A DNA stretch of 40,028 nucleotides from assembly GCA_030535235.1 (NCBI GenBank), contig JAUNCL010000020.1, positions 1 through 40,028 on the forward strand. Reading direction: 5' to 3'. Positions within the stretch are counted from its first letter, which is position 1. Every line of letters starts with the position of its first letter. The DNA comes from Bacillota bacterium (lineage in GTDB: Bacteria; Bacillota; Clostridia; Oscillospirales; Oscillospiraceae). Shown piece after piece: positions 7,980 to 16,486 of the stretch. Below the pieces are notes generated by a model. The model ran no database searches. It was given only the letters and a program-made list of their open reading frames with translations, and was not told the origin of the DNA. The position numbers and the translations under genes are program-made.

Positions 7980-9289
7980 TATGCGCACACCTCCCCAAGA
8001 ATAGCCACCAGGCTGTCAATGTCGCTGCGGCTGTTCAGCTCGGTGCAGCACCACAGGATGCCGCCGTCCACAGGCAGGCCGCCCAGGATGCCCCGCTCCT
8101 CCAGAGCGGCGCAGATCTTCTCGGGGGCCACGGGACAGTCGGTCAGGAATTCGTGGAAGAAAGGCTTGTCGGCCCGCAGCTTGAAGCCGATCTTCTCCAG
8201 CTCGGCGGCCAGATAGTGGGCGTGGGCGGCGGAGCTCTCCGCAGCCTGACGCAGGCCCTTGGGACCCACGGCGGCCAGATAGACCGAGGCGGTCATGGCG
8301 CACAGGGCCTCGTTGGAGCAGATGTTGGAAGAGGCCTTCTCCCGGCGGATGTGCTGCTCCCGGGCCTGGAGGGTCAGGACGAAGGCCCGGCGGCCGTCGT
8401 GATCGGTGGTCTGACCCACGATACGGCCGGGCAGCTTACGGATCATAGCCTGCTTGCAGGTCATGATGCCCAGGTAGGGGCCGCCGAAGCCCAGGGGCAT
8501 ACCCAGAGGCTGGCCTTCGGCCACGCAGATGTCTGCGCCGTACTCGCCGGGGGTCTTCAGCAGGCCCATGGCGATGGGGTTGGTGGACATGATGACCTTG
8601 GCGCCCACCTCATGGGTGGCGGCCACCACAGCGTCCATGTCCTCGATGACGCCATAGTAGTTGGGGCTCTGGACGAGAACGGCGGCGGTCTCCTTGGTCA
8701 GGGCGGCCTTCAGGGCCTCCAGATCGGTGGAGCAGTTGTCGGCGGGGATGACCACCACGGGCACATTGCGGCTCTCGCAGTAGGTCTTGATGACGGCGAT
8801 GATCTGGGGATCGACGGTGCCGGAGATCACGGCGGTGGCCCGCTTTCTCTCCTGGCACATGAAGACGGCCTCAGCGGCGGCGGTGGCCCCGTCATAGACG
8901 GAGGCGTTGGACACGTCCATGCCGGTCAGCTCGCACATCTGGGTCTGATACTCAAAGATGGACTGGAGCACGCCCTGGCTGATCTCAGCCTGATAGGGGG
9001 TGTAGGCAGTCAGAAACTCCTCCTTGGAGGTGACAGTCTTCACGATGGAGGGGATATAGTGGCGGTATGCGCCGGCGCCCCGGAAGATGCTGCGGAACTG
9101 GCGGTTGCTGTCAGCCATAGCGGAGACCTTCTGGGAAACCTCCAGCTCACTCATGCCCTCGGGCAGGTCCAGGTTCTTCACCCGGGCCTCCTCCGGCACG
9201 ATGTCATAGAGCTGGTCCATAGAGGTCAGACCGATGGTTTCCAGCATGCGCTGCCGCTCTTCCCGGGTGGCGGGAATGTAGCTGCCCAT
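7979..9289 (-). CDS. gcvPA: Glycine dehydrogenase (decarboxylating) subunit 1
   Basis: A 436-residue protein matching the N-terminal-half subunit of split glycine decarboxylase. It starts MGSYIPAT and carries the typical GAGAYRHYIP and YTPYQAEISQG segments near residues 75-105, both hallmarks of GcvPA. It has the PLP fold but not the cofactor lysine, which is in GcvPB. It starts 2 bases after the gcvH stop and overlaps gcvPB by one base, so gcvH, gcvPA and gcvPB are translationally linked. Confidence 0.96.
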   Translation of the reverse strand: MGSYIPATREERQRMLETIGLTSMDQLYDIVPEEARVKNLDLPEGMSELEVSQKVSAMADSNRQFRSIFRGAGAYRHYIPSIVKTVTSKEEFLTAYTPYQAEISQGVLQSIFEYQTQMCELTGMDVSNASVYDGATAAAEAVFMCQERKRATAVISGTVDPQIIAVIKTYCESRNVPVVVIPADNCSTDLEALKAALTKETAAVLVQSPNYYGVIEDMDAVVAATHEVGAKVIMSTNPIAMGLLKTPGEYGADICVAEGQPLGMPLGFGGPYLGIMTCKQAMIRKLPGRIVGQTTDHDGRRAFVLTLQAREQHIRREKASSNICSNEALCAMTASVYLAAVGPKGLRQAAESSAAHAHYLAAELEKIGFKLRADKPFFHEFLTDCPVAPEKICAALEERGILGGLPVDGGILWCCTELNSRSDIDSLVAILGEVCA

Positions 9290-9291
9290 AC

Positions 9292-9675
9292 TTATGCCTC
9301 CTCAGCTGCCACGACTGCCTCGTAGCCCTCTGCGTCCAGCAGCTCCTCGGTGTCGGTGACGTTCTCCACCTTGATCAGCCATGCCTCATAGGGGGCCTCG
9401 TTGACCTGAGCGGGATCGTCCAGCAGCTCCTCGTTGACGGCGCAGACAGTGCCGGTGACGGGGGAGAACACATCGGAGACAGCCTTGACGGACTCCACGT
9501 CGGAGAAGGACTCGCCGGCGGTGACCTCGTCGCCCTCCTCGGGCAGGTTGATGAACACGATGTCGCCCAGAGCGTTCTGTGCGTAGTCGGTCAGGCCGAT
9601 GGTGAAGACGCCGTCCTCTTCCTTCACCCACTCGTGGGACTTGGAATACTTCAGTTCAGCAGGAATGTTAGACAT
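9292..9675 (-). CDS. gcvH: Glycine cleavage system H protein
   Basis: A 127-residue lipoyl carrier that shuttles the aminomethyl group between the P, T and L proteins. The lipoylated residue is Lys64 ([10 protein letters not shown]), at the usual spot, and the family's SHEWV motif is near the N-terminus (13-17). The ATG at 9675 is used because TTTGGAGGA lies about 9 bases upstream; a start five codons earlier would put that site inside the gene. The 75-bp gap to gcvT holds an AT-rich stretch and a short GC hairpin near 9726-9742. Confidence 0.96.
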   Translation of the reverse strand: MSNIPAELKYSKSHEWVKEEDGVFTIGLTDYAQNALGDIVFINLPEEGDEVTAGESFSDVESVKAVSDVFSPVTGTVCAVNEELLDDPAQVNEAPYEAWLIKVENVTDTEELLDAEGYEAVVAAEEA

Positions 9676-9750
9676 GATAGGTTCCTCCAAATATCATTAT
9701 TTTTTATTTAATACGAAGTTCAGTGGGGGCGAAGCCCGCCCCGGGGGAGA

Positions 9751-10842
9751 TCACTTGCCTCTGGTGTAGAAGGGCAGGGGGATGATCTCGCAGGCCACAC
9801 GGCGGCCGCGGACTTCCACTTCCACAGCAGTGCCCACCTCAGCGTGGCTGGCGTCCACCAGAGCCATGGCGATGGCCTTGCCCAGATAGGGGCAGTGGGT
9901 GCCGGAGGTGGAGACGCCGATCTTCTCGTCGCCGATATAGACGTCCTGGTGCTCACGGACGATGCCGCGGCCGGTAACGCCCAGGCCCACGCGGACCCGC
10001 TTGGGTGCGCCGGCAGCCACCAGAGCGTCCTTGCCGATGAACTCCTCCTTGCCCAGCTTCACGCCGAAGTCCAGACCAGCCTCCAGGGGGGTGATGGTCT
10101 CGTCCATCTCGTGGCCGTACAGGGGCATGGCGGCCTCCAGGCGGAGGGTGTCACGGGCGCCCAGGCCGCAGGGGATCAGGCCGAACTCCTCGCCGGCTTC
10201 CCGCAGGGTCTTCCACAGCTTCTCGGCGTCCTCCTTGGCGCAGTAGATCTCATAGCCCAGCTCGCCGGTGTAACCGGTGCGGGAGATCATGGTCTTCACG
10301 CCATTGATGACGATGTTGGGCAGAGCGGTGTAGTAACCCTTGGGGATCTGGTCCTCGGGCAGCAGCTTCTTCATGATGGCGGGAGCCTTGGGGCCCTGCA
10401 GAGCCACCTGGGCCACGGAGTCGGAGATGTCCTCGCACTTGGTGCCCTCCAGGACGTTCTTGGCCATGTGCTCATAGTCCTTGTGGCGGTTGGAGGCGTT
10501 GACCACGGCCAGGTAGGACTCCTCGCCGAACTTATAGACCACCAAGTCGTCGATGGTGCCGCCCTCAGCGGTGCACATAACGCCGTAGCGGACCTTGTTG
10601 ATGGGCATGTTGCTGTAGTCGTTGGTCAGCAGGTGGTTCAGGCTGGCCAGCGCAGTGGGGCCGGTGAACAGGATCTCACCCATGTGAGACACATCGAACA
10701 GGCCGCACTCCTGACGGACAGCCATGTGCTCCTTGATGACGCCGGAACCCTCATACTGGACGGGCAGCAGGTACCCGGCGAAGGGGACGATCTTGCCGCC
10801 CTCCTCCACATGGACGTCATAGAGAGGGGTTTTCAGTTCCAT
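9751..10842 (-). CDS. gcvT: Aminomethyltransferase (glycine cleavage T protein)
   Basis: A 363-residue tetrahydrofolate-dependent aminomethyltransferase. It releases ammonia from the H-protein-bound aminomethyl group and makes 5,10-methylene-THF. Recognisable features are the N-terminal LKTPLYDVH, FDVSHMGE, the SRTGYTGELGYEIYC segment near the middle, and the C-terminal beta-barrel with GTHCPYLGKAIAMALVD. ATG 10842 has an AAGGAG site about 9 bases upstream. It is the first gene of the operon, directly behind the tandem glycine riboswitch and its terminator, so glycine should turn on the whole gcv cluster. Confidence 0.96.
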   Translation of the reverse strand: MELKTPLYDVHVEEGGKIVPFAGYLLPVQYEGSGVIKEHMAVRQECGLFDVSHMGEILFTGPTALASLNHLLTNDYSNMPINKVRYGVMCTAEGGTIDDLVVYKFGEESYLAVVNASNRHKDYEHMAKNVLEGTKCEDISDSVAQVALQGPKAPAIMKKLLPEDQIPKGYYTALPNIVINGVKTMISRTGYTGELGYEIYCAKEDAEKLWKTLREAGEEFGLIPCGLGARDTLRLEAAMPLYGHEMDETITPLEAGLDFGVKLGKEEFIGKDALVAAGAPKRVRVGLGVTGRGIVREHQDVYIGDEKIGVSTSGTHCPYLGKAIAMALVDASHAEVGTAVEVEVRGRRVACEIIPLPFYTRGK

Positions 10843-10889
10843 AATACTCGCTCCTTTTTCGTGTCTGTCGCAATGACGCAATATCGGTT

Positions 10890-10924
10890 AAACAAAACAG
10901 AGACACAGCGCTTGCGTATGTGTC
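10890..10924 (-). terminator. Riboswitch-controlled terminator before gcvT
   Basis: On the minus strand GACACA (10924-10919) pairs with TGTGTC (10907-10902), with extra GC pairs inside, and is followed by a TCTGTTTTGTTT tract. It sits between the second glycine aptamer and the gcvT start. This is the expected expression platform: glycine binding should prevent termination. Confidence 0.75.
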
Positions 10925-11090
10925 AAGTTCTGTGCCTCCGTAACATAACCTGAAAGATTCTCCGCATGGGGATTGCCTCATCGGTGCGAATGCTCGCTCT
11001 CCGGAGTTTCGTCCAAAACCGGTCCTCTTTGCCTGAGAGTTTCCGCAGCCCCTTCGGCTCCGCTGAATGCGGTATCTCCCGGTTTTCTCA
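10925..11090 (-). ncRNA. Tandem glycine riboswitch
   Basis: The minus strand carries two consecutive glycine aptamers. Aptamer I (about 11090-11012) has its P1 stem from 11086-11079 with 11022-11015, a GCCGAAGGGGC core segment, and the typical ACTCTCAGGCAAAGAGGACC 3' part. Aptamer II (about 11010-10930) has CCGGAGAGCG, CACCGATGAGGCAA and ATCTTTCAGG. Glycine riboswitches upstream of gcv operons are known ON switches that couple glycine excess to its breakdown. Confidence 0.93.
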
Positions 11091-11154
11091 TCCGAACGAT
11101 ATTGATATTGTCTCTGTTCGTCGTCCATTCTATACAGGACGCCAATCCACTTTT

Positions 11155-11183
11155 ATTATAGTGAGGCATTCTCTCCCTGTCAA
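11155..11183 (-). promoter_or_regulatory. gcv operon promoter (perfect consensus)
   Basis: Minus strand: TTGACA (11183-11178), 17-base spacer, TATAAT (11160-11155). Transcription would start near 11148, about 60 bases before the first glycine aptamer. A perfect consensus suits a gene set whose control lies downstream, in the riboswitch. Confidence 0.85.
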
Positions 11184-11213
11184 CGTTATTTTTCCTGCAA
11201 TTTACAAGAAGAA

Positions 11214-11243
11214 GGCCCCGGAGCTGCAAATTGCTCCGGGGCC
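11214..11243 (-). terminator. Terminator after the TetR gene
   Basis: 11-bp GC-rich arms (11214-11224 and 11233-11243) with an 8-nt loop lie 17 bases after the TetR stop. The following minus-strand sequence (TTCTTCTTG) is moderately T-rich. It marks the end of the long fatty acid operon and insulates the gcv promoter. Confidence 0.75.
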
Positions 11244-11259
11244 GGGGTCTTGGTTTGGA

Positions 11260-11838
11260 TCAAGGCAGGTCGAACTCCCGGTCGATGTTGAACCGGAGGG
11301 CTGCCAGGGCCTTTTCATCGTAGGTCAGCTCGCCGTTGTCGAACATGATGACCGCCCCGTAGATGAAGGAGCGGACGGCGTAAATTTTTCGGAAGCGGAC
11401 CTCCTCGGGCATGTCCACACTGTCGCAGTAGTCCTTGACCAATCGCTGGGTCATGCTGCTCAGCTCCCCCCGCAGGCGGTGGTAGACGTTGTCGAAGTCG
11501 TTGTCCTTCAAGGTCAGGATGGAGCGGAAGTGGGGATGCTCCATGAGGAATTTGACGTACTCCACGCTGATCTCCACGATCTGCCGCCGGGGGTCCCCCT
11601 CGTACCGGGCCATGGTCTCCAGCTGCTGCTCCCGCCACTGGCCGTTGACATATTCGATCACGGCGGCAATGAACTCATTTCGGTTCTCAAAGTGCTTGTA
11701 GGGCGCGCCGCAGGAGACCCCGCAGGCGTCGGCTACCCGCCGCATGGAAAATCCGGCGATGCCGTTCTTGTTGATCTCCGCGATCCCCGCCTTGATAAGC
11801 TCCTCCCGCATCCCCCGCCGTCTGGTCTGCCCTGCCAT
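11260..11838 (-). CDS. TetR/AcrR family transcriptional regulator
   Basis: A 192-residue regulator with an N-terminal TetR helix-turn-helix (about residues 14-55, including GFSMRRVADACGVS and APYKHFENRNEF) and an all-helical C-terminal ligand-binding and dimer domain. ATG 11838 has a GAGGGGG site 8 or so bases upstream. It lies 38 bases after the acyl-CoA ligase gene on the same strand with no terminator between, so it is probably the last gene of the fatty acid operon. This raises the possibility that it senses acyl-CoA and represses the operon through the palindromes at 21488-21512 and 21675-21699. That link is inference from position only. Confidence 0.85.
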   Translation of the reverse strand: MAGQTRRRGMREELIKAGIAEINKNGIAGFSMRRVADACGVSCGAPYKHFENRNEFIAAVIEYVNGQWREQQLETMARYEGDPRRQIVEISVEYVKFLMEHPHFRSILTLKDNDFDNVYHRLRGELSSMTQRLVKDYCDSVDMPEEVRFRKIYAVRSFIYGAVIMFDNGELTYDEKALAALRFNIDREFDLP

Positions 11839-11876
11839 ATTCTTATCCCCCTCTTTTTCGTGAGGCGGCCTTCGGG

Positions 11877-13505
11877 TCATTTGCGCAGCTCCGTTTTCCG
11901 GATCTTCCCGCTGATGGTCTTGGGCATGGCCGGCACAAACTCGATCTTTCGGATCCACTTGTACTCCGCCATTCTGCCGTTGGCAAACTCCTTGATCTCC
12001 AACTCCAGGTCCCGGGAGGGCTCCCGGTCGGCCGTCGGGACGATGACCGCCTTGATGGCCTGACCCCGGAGGGGATCGGGAACCCCCACCACGCTGCACT
12101 CCAGCACGGCGGGGTGCTCCATGAGGACGTTTTCCACCTCAAAGGGTCCCACGCGAAAACCGCCTGTCTTGATTATATCATCAAATCGGCCGTGAAACCA
12201 GTAGTTTCCGTTTTCATCCTTCCAGGCGGCGTCGCCGGTGTGGTAGACCCCGTCCTTCCAGACATGGTCCTGGAGAGTCTGGTTCCCCAGATAGTAGGAG
12301 AAGAGGCCCACCTGCTTCCCGCTCTCCGGGGGCAGGATGACGATCTCCCCGATCTCCCCCACGGGGGCGGGGGTGCCGTCCTTCTGCCGTAGCTCTATGT
12401 TATATAAAGGTGAGGGGACGCCCATGGAGCCCTCCACGGGGGTGCAGCCCTTGAAGTTGGCCATGAGCAGGGTGGTCTCGGTCTGGCCGTAGCCCTCCGC
12501 CAGAGGCAGGCCGGTTTTTTCCGTGAACCGGCGGAACACCTCCGGGGCCAGCTGTTCCCCTGCGGTAGCGGCGTGGCGGAGGGAGGGCATGTCGGGGATG
12601 CCCTTTTTCACCAGATACCGGTACACCGTGGGGGGCGCACAGAAGGAGGTCACCCCGTAGCGGTTGATGACCGAGGTGAGCTTTTTCGGGTCGAAGTTGT
12701 CAAAGTCGAAGACCATCACCGCGCAGCCCACCAGCCACTGGCCATAGATCTTGCCCCAGGAGGCCTTGGCCCAGCCGGTCTCGGACACGGTGAAGTGGAG
12801 GCCGTCGGGCTCTGCCCGGTGCCAGTATTTGGCGGTGACGATATGGGCCAGAGGGTAGGTGAAGTCGTGGACCACCCCTTTGGGGTAGCCGGTGGTGCCG
12901 GAGGTGAAGTAGAGCACCATGGGGTCATGGGCCCGGGTGGGCTGACGGTCCAGGACCTCCGAGGCACCCTCCATGGCGGCGGTGAGGTTTGCAAAGCCCT
13001 CCGCCTCCTGCTGGACGGTCCACATCCTGCAGGACAGGCCGCATCGGTTGGCCGCTCCCCGAATCCGCTGGGGAACCTGGTCCTGGGTGGTGCAGACCAC
13101 CCCCTGGATGGAGGTGCAGCCCATCCGGTAGACGATGTCCTCCTCGGTGAGCATGTGGGTCATGGGAATGAGGATGGCCCCGATCTTGTGGAGGGCCACG
13201 GCGGTGAGCCAGTACTCATAGTGGCGCTTCAGGACCACCATGACCTTGTCCCCCCGGCGGATGCCAGCGGACAGGAAGACGTTGGCCACCCGGTTGCTCA
13301 GGAGACTGATGTCCCGGAAGGTGAAGATGCGCTCCTCCCCCTCCCCGTTGCACCAGACCATGGCCCGCTTGTCGGGCTCCTTCCGGGCGGTGGCGTCCAC
13401 CACGTCATAGCCAAAGTTGAAATCGTCGGGATAGTCCACCCGGAAGCCGGTGAGGCGGCCCTGGGGGTCCACCTCCTCCCGGCAGTATCTCTCATAAATC
13501 TGCAT
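11877..13505 (-). CDS. Acyl-CoA ligase (AMP-forming, acetyl-/medium-chain type)
   Basis: A 542-residue adenylate-forming ligase making acyl-AMP and then acyl-CoA. The ATP-binding signature FTSGTTGYPKG is near residue 197; the later motifs are YGQTETT, a GDAAWKDENG hinge region and the C-terminal SGKIRK lysine. It resembles the acetyl-/medium-chain acyl-CoA synthetase group; chain length cannot be read from the sequence. ATG 13505 lies inside the end of accA (14-bp overlap) with GAGGAAA upstream, so it is translationally coupled to the fatty acid genes. Plausible roles are activating salvaged short or medium fatty acids, or producing the ligand for the adjacent TetR regulator. Confidence 0.88.
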   Translation of the reverse strand: MQIYERYCREEVDPQGRLTGFRVDYPDDFNFGYDVVDATARKEPDKRAMVWCNGEGEERIFTFRDISLLSNRVANVFLSAGIRRGDKVMVVLKRHYEYWLTAVALHKIGAILIPMTHMLTEEDIVYRMGCTSIQGVVCTTQDQVPQRIRGAANRCGLSCRMWTVQQEAEGFANLTAAMEGASEVLDRQPTRAHDPMVLYFTSGTTGYPKGVVHDFTYPLAHIVTAKYWHRAEPDGLHFTVSETGWAKASWGKIYGQWLVGCAVMVFDFDNFDPKKLTSVINRYGVTSFCAPPTVYRYLVKKGIPDMPSLRHAATAGEQLAPEVFRRFTEKTGLPLAEGYGQTETTLLMANFKGCTPVEGSMGVPSPLYNIELRQKDGTPAPVGEIGEIVILPPESGKQVGLFSYYLGNQTLQDHVWKDGVYHTGDAAWKDENGNYWFHGRFDDIIKTGGFRVGPFEVENVLMEHPAVLECSVVGVPDPLRGQAIKAVIVPTADREPSRDLELEIKEFANGRMAEYKWIRKIEFVPAMPKTISGKIRKTELRK

Positions 13506-14310
13506 GATCGGTTTCCTCGTTCTTTGGGTCAATGGTTCCGCGGCCGAAGGCCCGGAACCGGGCGTAACGGGTTTCCAGGCGGTCCTCCTGGGTCAGCAGG
13601 GTCTTCAGCTCCTTCTCCAGCCCCTGGGCCAGACGGCCGTAGAAGCTGGGCTGCCCCAGATCCCGCTCGTGGAGGACCTTTTCAATGATCCCCAGCTCCA
13701 GGGCGTCCTGGGCGGTGAGCTTCAGCCGCTGGGCGGCCTCGTCAGCCTTAGAGGCGTCCTTCCAGAGAATGCTGGCGCAGCCCTCGGGGGAGATGACGGA
13801 ATATACGGAATTTTCCAGCATCCACACCCGGTCGGCCACCGACAGGGCCAAAGCTCCGCCGGAGCCCCCCTCCCCGATGAGGAGGGAGATCACGGGGACG
13901 TCCAGGGTCATCATCTCCATCAGGTTCTCCCCGATGGCCTGCCCCTGGCCCCGCTCCTCGGCATCCACGCCGCAAAAGGCCCCGGAGGTGTCCACAAAGC
14001 ACACCACCGGCCGGTGGAATTTCTCCGCCTGCTTCATGAGGCGCAGGGCCTTCCGGTATCCCTCGGGGTGGGGCGCGCCAAAGGACCGGGCCATGCGCTC
14101 CCTGGCGCTGTGGCCCTTCTCAATGGCGATCAGGGTGACGGGGATCCCCCGCAGGTGGCCCACGCCCCCCACGATGGCTCCGTCGTCCCCGAAGCGGCGG
14201 TCTCCATGGAGCTCCATGAAGTCGCCGCAGAGGTTTTCAATATAGTCCAGGCCGGTGGGCCGCCGGTTGGCCCGGGCCAGTTTGACCTTGTCATAGGCGG
14301 GGGTGCTCAT
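13492..14310 (-). CDS. accA: Acetyl-CoA carboxylase carboxyltransferase subunit alpha
   Basis: A 272-residue carboxyltransferase alpha subunit. With AccD it moves CO2 from biotinyl-AccB to acetyl-CoA to make malonyl-CoA. It has the crotonase-type fold with the RPTGLDYIENL and ELHGDRRFGDDGAIVGG segments near the N-terminus and the GEGGSGGALAL oxyanion-hole glycines (about residues 150-160). It is shorter than the E. coli protein (about 319) but similar to the short Firmicutes forms. The start overlaps the accD stop by 4 bases (ATGA), so alpha and beta are co-translated. Confidence 0.95.
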   Translation of the reverse strand: MSTPAYDKVKLARANRRPTGLDYIENLCGDFMELHGDRRFGDDGAIVGGVGHLRGIPVTLIAIEKGHSARERMARSFGAPHPEGYRKALRLMKQAEKFHRPVVCFVDTSGAFCGVDAEERGQGQAIGENLMEMMTLDVPVISLLIGEGGSGGALALSVADRVWMLENSVYSVISPEGCASILWKDASKADEAAQRLKLTAQDALELGIIEKVLHERDLGQPSFYGRLAQGLEKELKTLLTQEDRLETRYARFRAFGRGTIDPKNEETDHADL

Positions 14311-15170
14311 AGGCCGCCTCCTTCCCTGTGGATGTGGAGCAGGAAGGAGAGGGTCTCCTTCTGGTCCGCCCGGGGGACGATGGCGTCCACGAAGCCGCAG
14401 TCCAACAGGGACTCGGCCTTTTGGAAGCCCTTGGGCAGGGCCTTGCGGGTGGTCTGCTCCACCACCCGGGCCCCGGCAAAGCCCACGGTGGCCCCCGGCT
14501 CGGCCAGGATGATATCTCCCTCCATGGCAAAGCTGGCGGTGACCCCCCCGGTGGTGGGGTCAGTCAGCAAAACCAGGTAGAAGAGGCCCCCGTCGCTGTG
14601 GCGCTTCACCGCCCCGCTGGTCTTGGCCATCTGCATGAGGGACAGCAGGCCCTCCTGCATCCGGGCCCCGCCGGACACCGTGCAGCCCACCACCGGGAGG
14701 CGGTGCTCCAGGGCGTACTCAAAGAGGCAGGTGATCTTCTCCCCCACGGCGGTCCCCATGCTGCCCATCATGAAATAGGGGTTCATCACGAAGAGGGCGC
14801 AGGGCTCCCCGCCGATGGCGGCGGTGCCGCAGAGGACCCCCTCCTTCTCCCGGCTGGCGGTGCGGACGGTCTCCAGCTTTTCCTGATACCCGGGAAAGTC
14901 CAGGGGGTTGGCCGACTGGATGTCGGCAAACAGCTCCCGGAAGGAGCCCTTGTCGGTGAGAAAGTCGATCCTCTGCCGGGCGCTCATGCGAAAGTGATAG
15001 CCGCAGGGGCAGACGTTGTGGTTGGCCCACAGGCGGCTCAGAGGGACGGCCTTCCGGCAGTTGGGGCAGGTCTTTTCCGGCTCGCTGGCGTCGGCCTGGA
15101 GAAGGGCCGCCGTCCGCCCCCCCTTTTCCAGTTCGTTCTTGGGTTTGTAGCTGAATTTCAAAAAGGCCAT
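14307..15170 (-). CDS. accD: Acetyl-CoA carboxylase carboxyltransferase subunit beta
   Basis: A 287-residue beta subunit of the carboxyltransferase. The N-terminal zinc ribbon shows CPNC followed by CPC (NVCPCGYHF); the second pair is Cys-X-Cys rather than the usual Cys-X2-Cys, a one-residue deletion in the knuckle. The crotonase-like core follows, with SGGARMQEG and the glycine-rich GGVTASFAM. ATG 15170 is used with GGTGAGG upstream inside the accC end; an in-frame start at 15179 overlaps accC and has no better site. It is coupled to accA by a 4-base overlap. Confidence 0.95.
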   Translation of the reverse strand: MAFLKFSYKPKNELEKGGRTAALLQADASEPEKTCPNCRKAVPLSRLWANHNVCPCGYHFRMSARQRIDFLTDKGSFRELFADIQSANPLDFPGYQEKLETVRTASREKEGVLCGTAAIGGEPCALFVMNPYFMMGSMGTAVGEKITCLFEYALEHRLPVVGCTVSGGARMQEGLLSLMQMAKTSGAVKRHSDGGLFYLVLLTDPTTGGVTASFAMEGDIILAEPGATVGFAGARVVEQTTRKALPKGFQKAESLLDCGFVDAIVPRADQKETLSFLLHIHREGGGL

Positions 15171-15175
15171 CTGCC

Positions 15176-16483
15176 TCACCTGCCTTCCATCAGGGTCAAG
15201 TCATAGTCGCCGGACATGAAGGCCTCCCCGCCCACGATCTCCAGCTGTTCCGCGATGTTGGTGTCGATCCCCTCGATGACCAGCTCGCAGAGGGCGGCCT
15301 TCATCTTGCGCACCGCCTCCTCCCGGGTGCCGGCATAGACCACCAGCTTGCCCAGGAGGGAATCGTAATAGGGGGAGACCGTCACGCCGGTGACCAGATA
15401 GGTGTCGAACCGGACGAAGGGCCCCCCGGGGACATGGAGCATCTCCAGCCTTCCCGGGGACGTGGCATTGATGCGGCACTCCAGGGCGGCCCCTTTCAGG
15501 CCCACGTCCTCCTGGCCGAAGGTCAGACAGACCCCCGCCGCCGCCCGGATCTGCCACTTCACCAGGTCGATCTTGGTGAGCATCTCGGTGACCCCGTGCT
15601 CCACCTGGAGGCGGACGTTCATCTCCATGAACCAGAAGTTCCCCTCCCGGTCCAGGAGAAATTCCAGGGTCCCCGCCCCCACATAGCCCACCCCGGCCAC
15701 CGCCTGGGCGCACAGGGCCATGAGCTTCTCCCGCTGGGCGGAAGAGACCGCCGGGGAGGGGGATTCCTCGATGAGCTTCTGGTGCCGCCGCTGGATGGAG
15801 CAGTCCCGCTCCCCCAGACAGACCACCTTCCCGCTCTCGTCGGCCAGGATCTGAACCTCGATGTGGCGGGCCGGGTGGACGAATTTTTCTAAATAAACAG
15901 AGCCGTCCCCAAAGGCCGCTTCCCCCTCGGCCACCGCCAGAGGGAAGGCCGCGGACAGCTCTTCCGGGGTCTCCGCCAGACGGATGCCCCGTCCGCCGCC
16001 CCCGGCAGCGGCTTTGAGCATCACCGGGTAGCCGATGGCTTCGGCCGCGGACAGGGCCTCGGCCACGGTCTGTAAGATCCCCGTGCCGGGGATCACCGGC
16101 AGGCCCCCGGCGGCCATCTTCTCCTTGAGGGCGGCCTTGTCGCTGAGGGCCTCCATGCTCTCCGGGGAGGGGCCGATGAACACCAGCCCGTTCCGGCCGC
16201 AGAGGGCGGCAAATTGGGCGTTTTCCGACAGGAAGCCGTAGCCGGGGTGGATGGCCTGGGCGCCGGTGGCCAGGGCGGCTGAGACGATGCGCTCCTGGTT
16301 CAGATAGCTGTCCGCCGGGGCGGGACCGCCGATGCAGCAGCTCTCATCGGCCAGGGCCACGTGGAGGGCCTCGGCGTCGGCCTGGGAGTACACCGCCACC
16401 GTGGCGATGCCCATCTCCTTGCAGGCCCGGATGATGCGCACGGCGATCTCCCCTCGGTTGGCGATCAGGATCTTGGAAAACAT
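15176..16483 (-). CDS. accC: Biotin carboxylase
   Basis: A 435-residue ATP-grasp enzyme that carboxylates the biotin on AccB using ATP and bicarbonate. It begins MFSKILIANRGEIAVRI, as the family does, and shows HPGYGFLSEN, the glycine-rich loop AAAGGGGRGIRL in the ATP-grasp domain (about 160-172), the ERDCSIQRRHQKLIEE segment, and EMNVRLQVEHGVTEM with catalytic residues. It is slightly shorter than the usual 445-450 residues, with the difference at the C-terminus. It starts 3 bases after fabZ. Confidence 0.96.
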   Translation of the reverse strand: MFSKILIANRGEIAVRIIRACKEMGIATVAVYSQADAEALHVALADESCCIGGPAPADSYLNQERIVSAALATGAQAIHPGYGFLSENAQFAALCGRNGLVFIGPSPESMEALSDKAALKEKMAAGGLPVIPGTGILQTVAEALSAAEAIGYPVMLKAAAGGGGRGIRLAETPEELSAAFPLAVAEGEAAFGDGSVYLEKFVHPARHIEVQILADESGKVVCLGERDCSIQRRHQKLIEESPSPAVSSAQREKLMALCAQAVAGVGYVGAGTLEFLLDREGNFWFMEMNVRLQVEHGVTEMLTKIDLVKWQIRAAAGVCLTFGQEDVGLKGAALECRINATSPGRLEMLHVPGGPFVRFDTYLVTGVTVSPYYDSLLGKLVVYAGTREEAVRKMKAALCELVIEGIDTNIAEQLEIVGGEAFMSGDYDLTLMEGR

Positions 16484-16486
16484 GGC

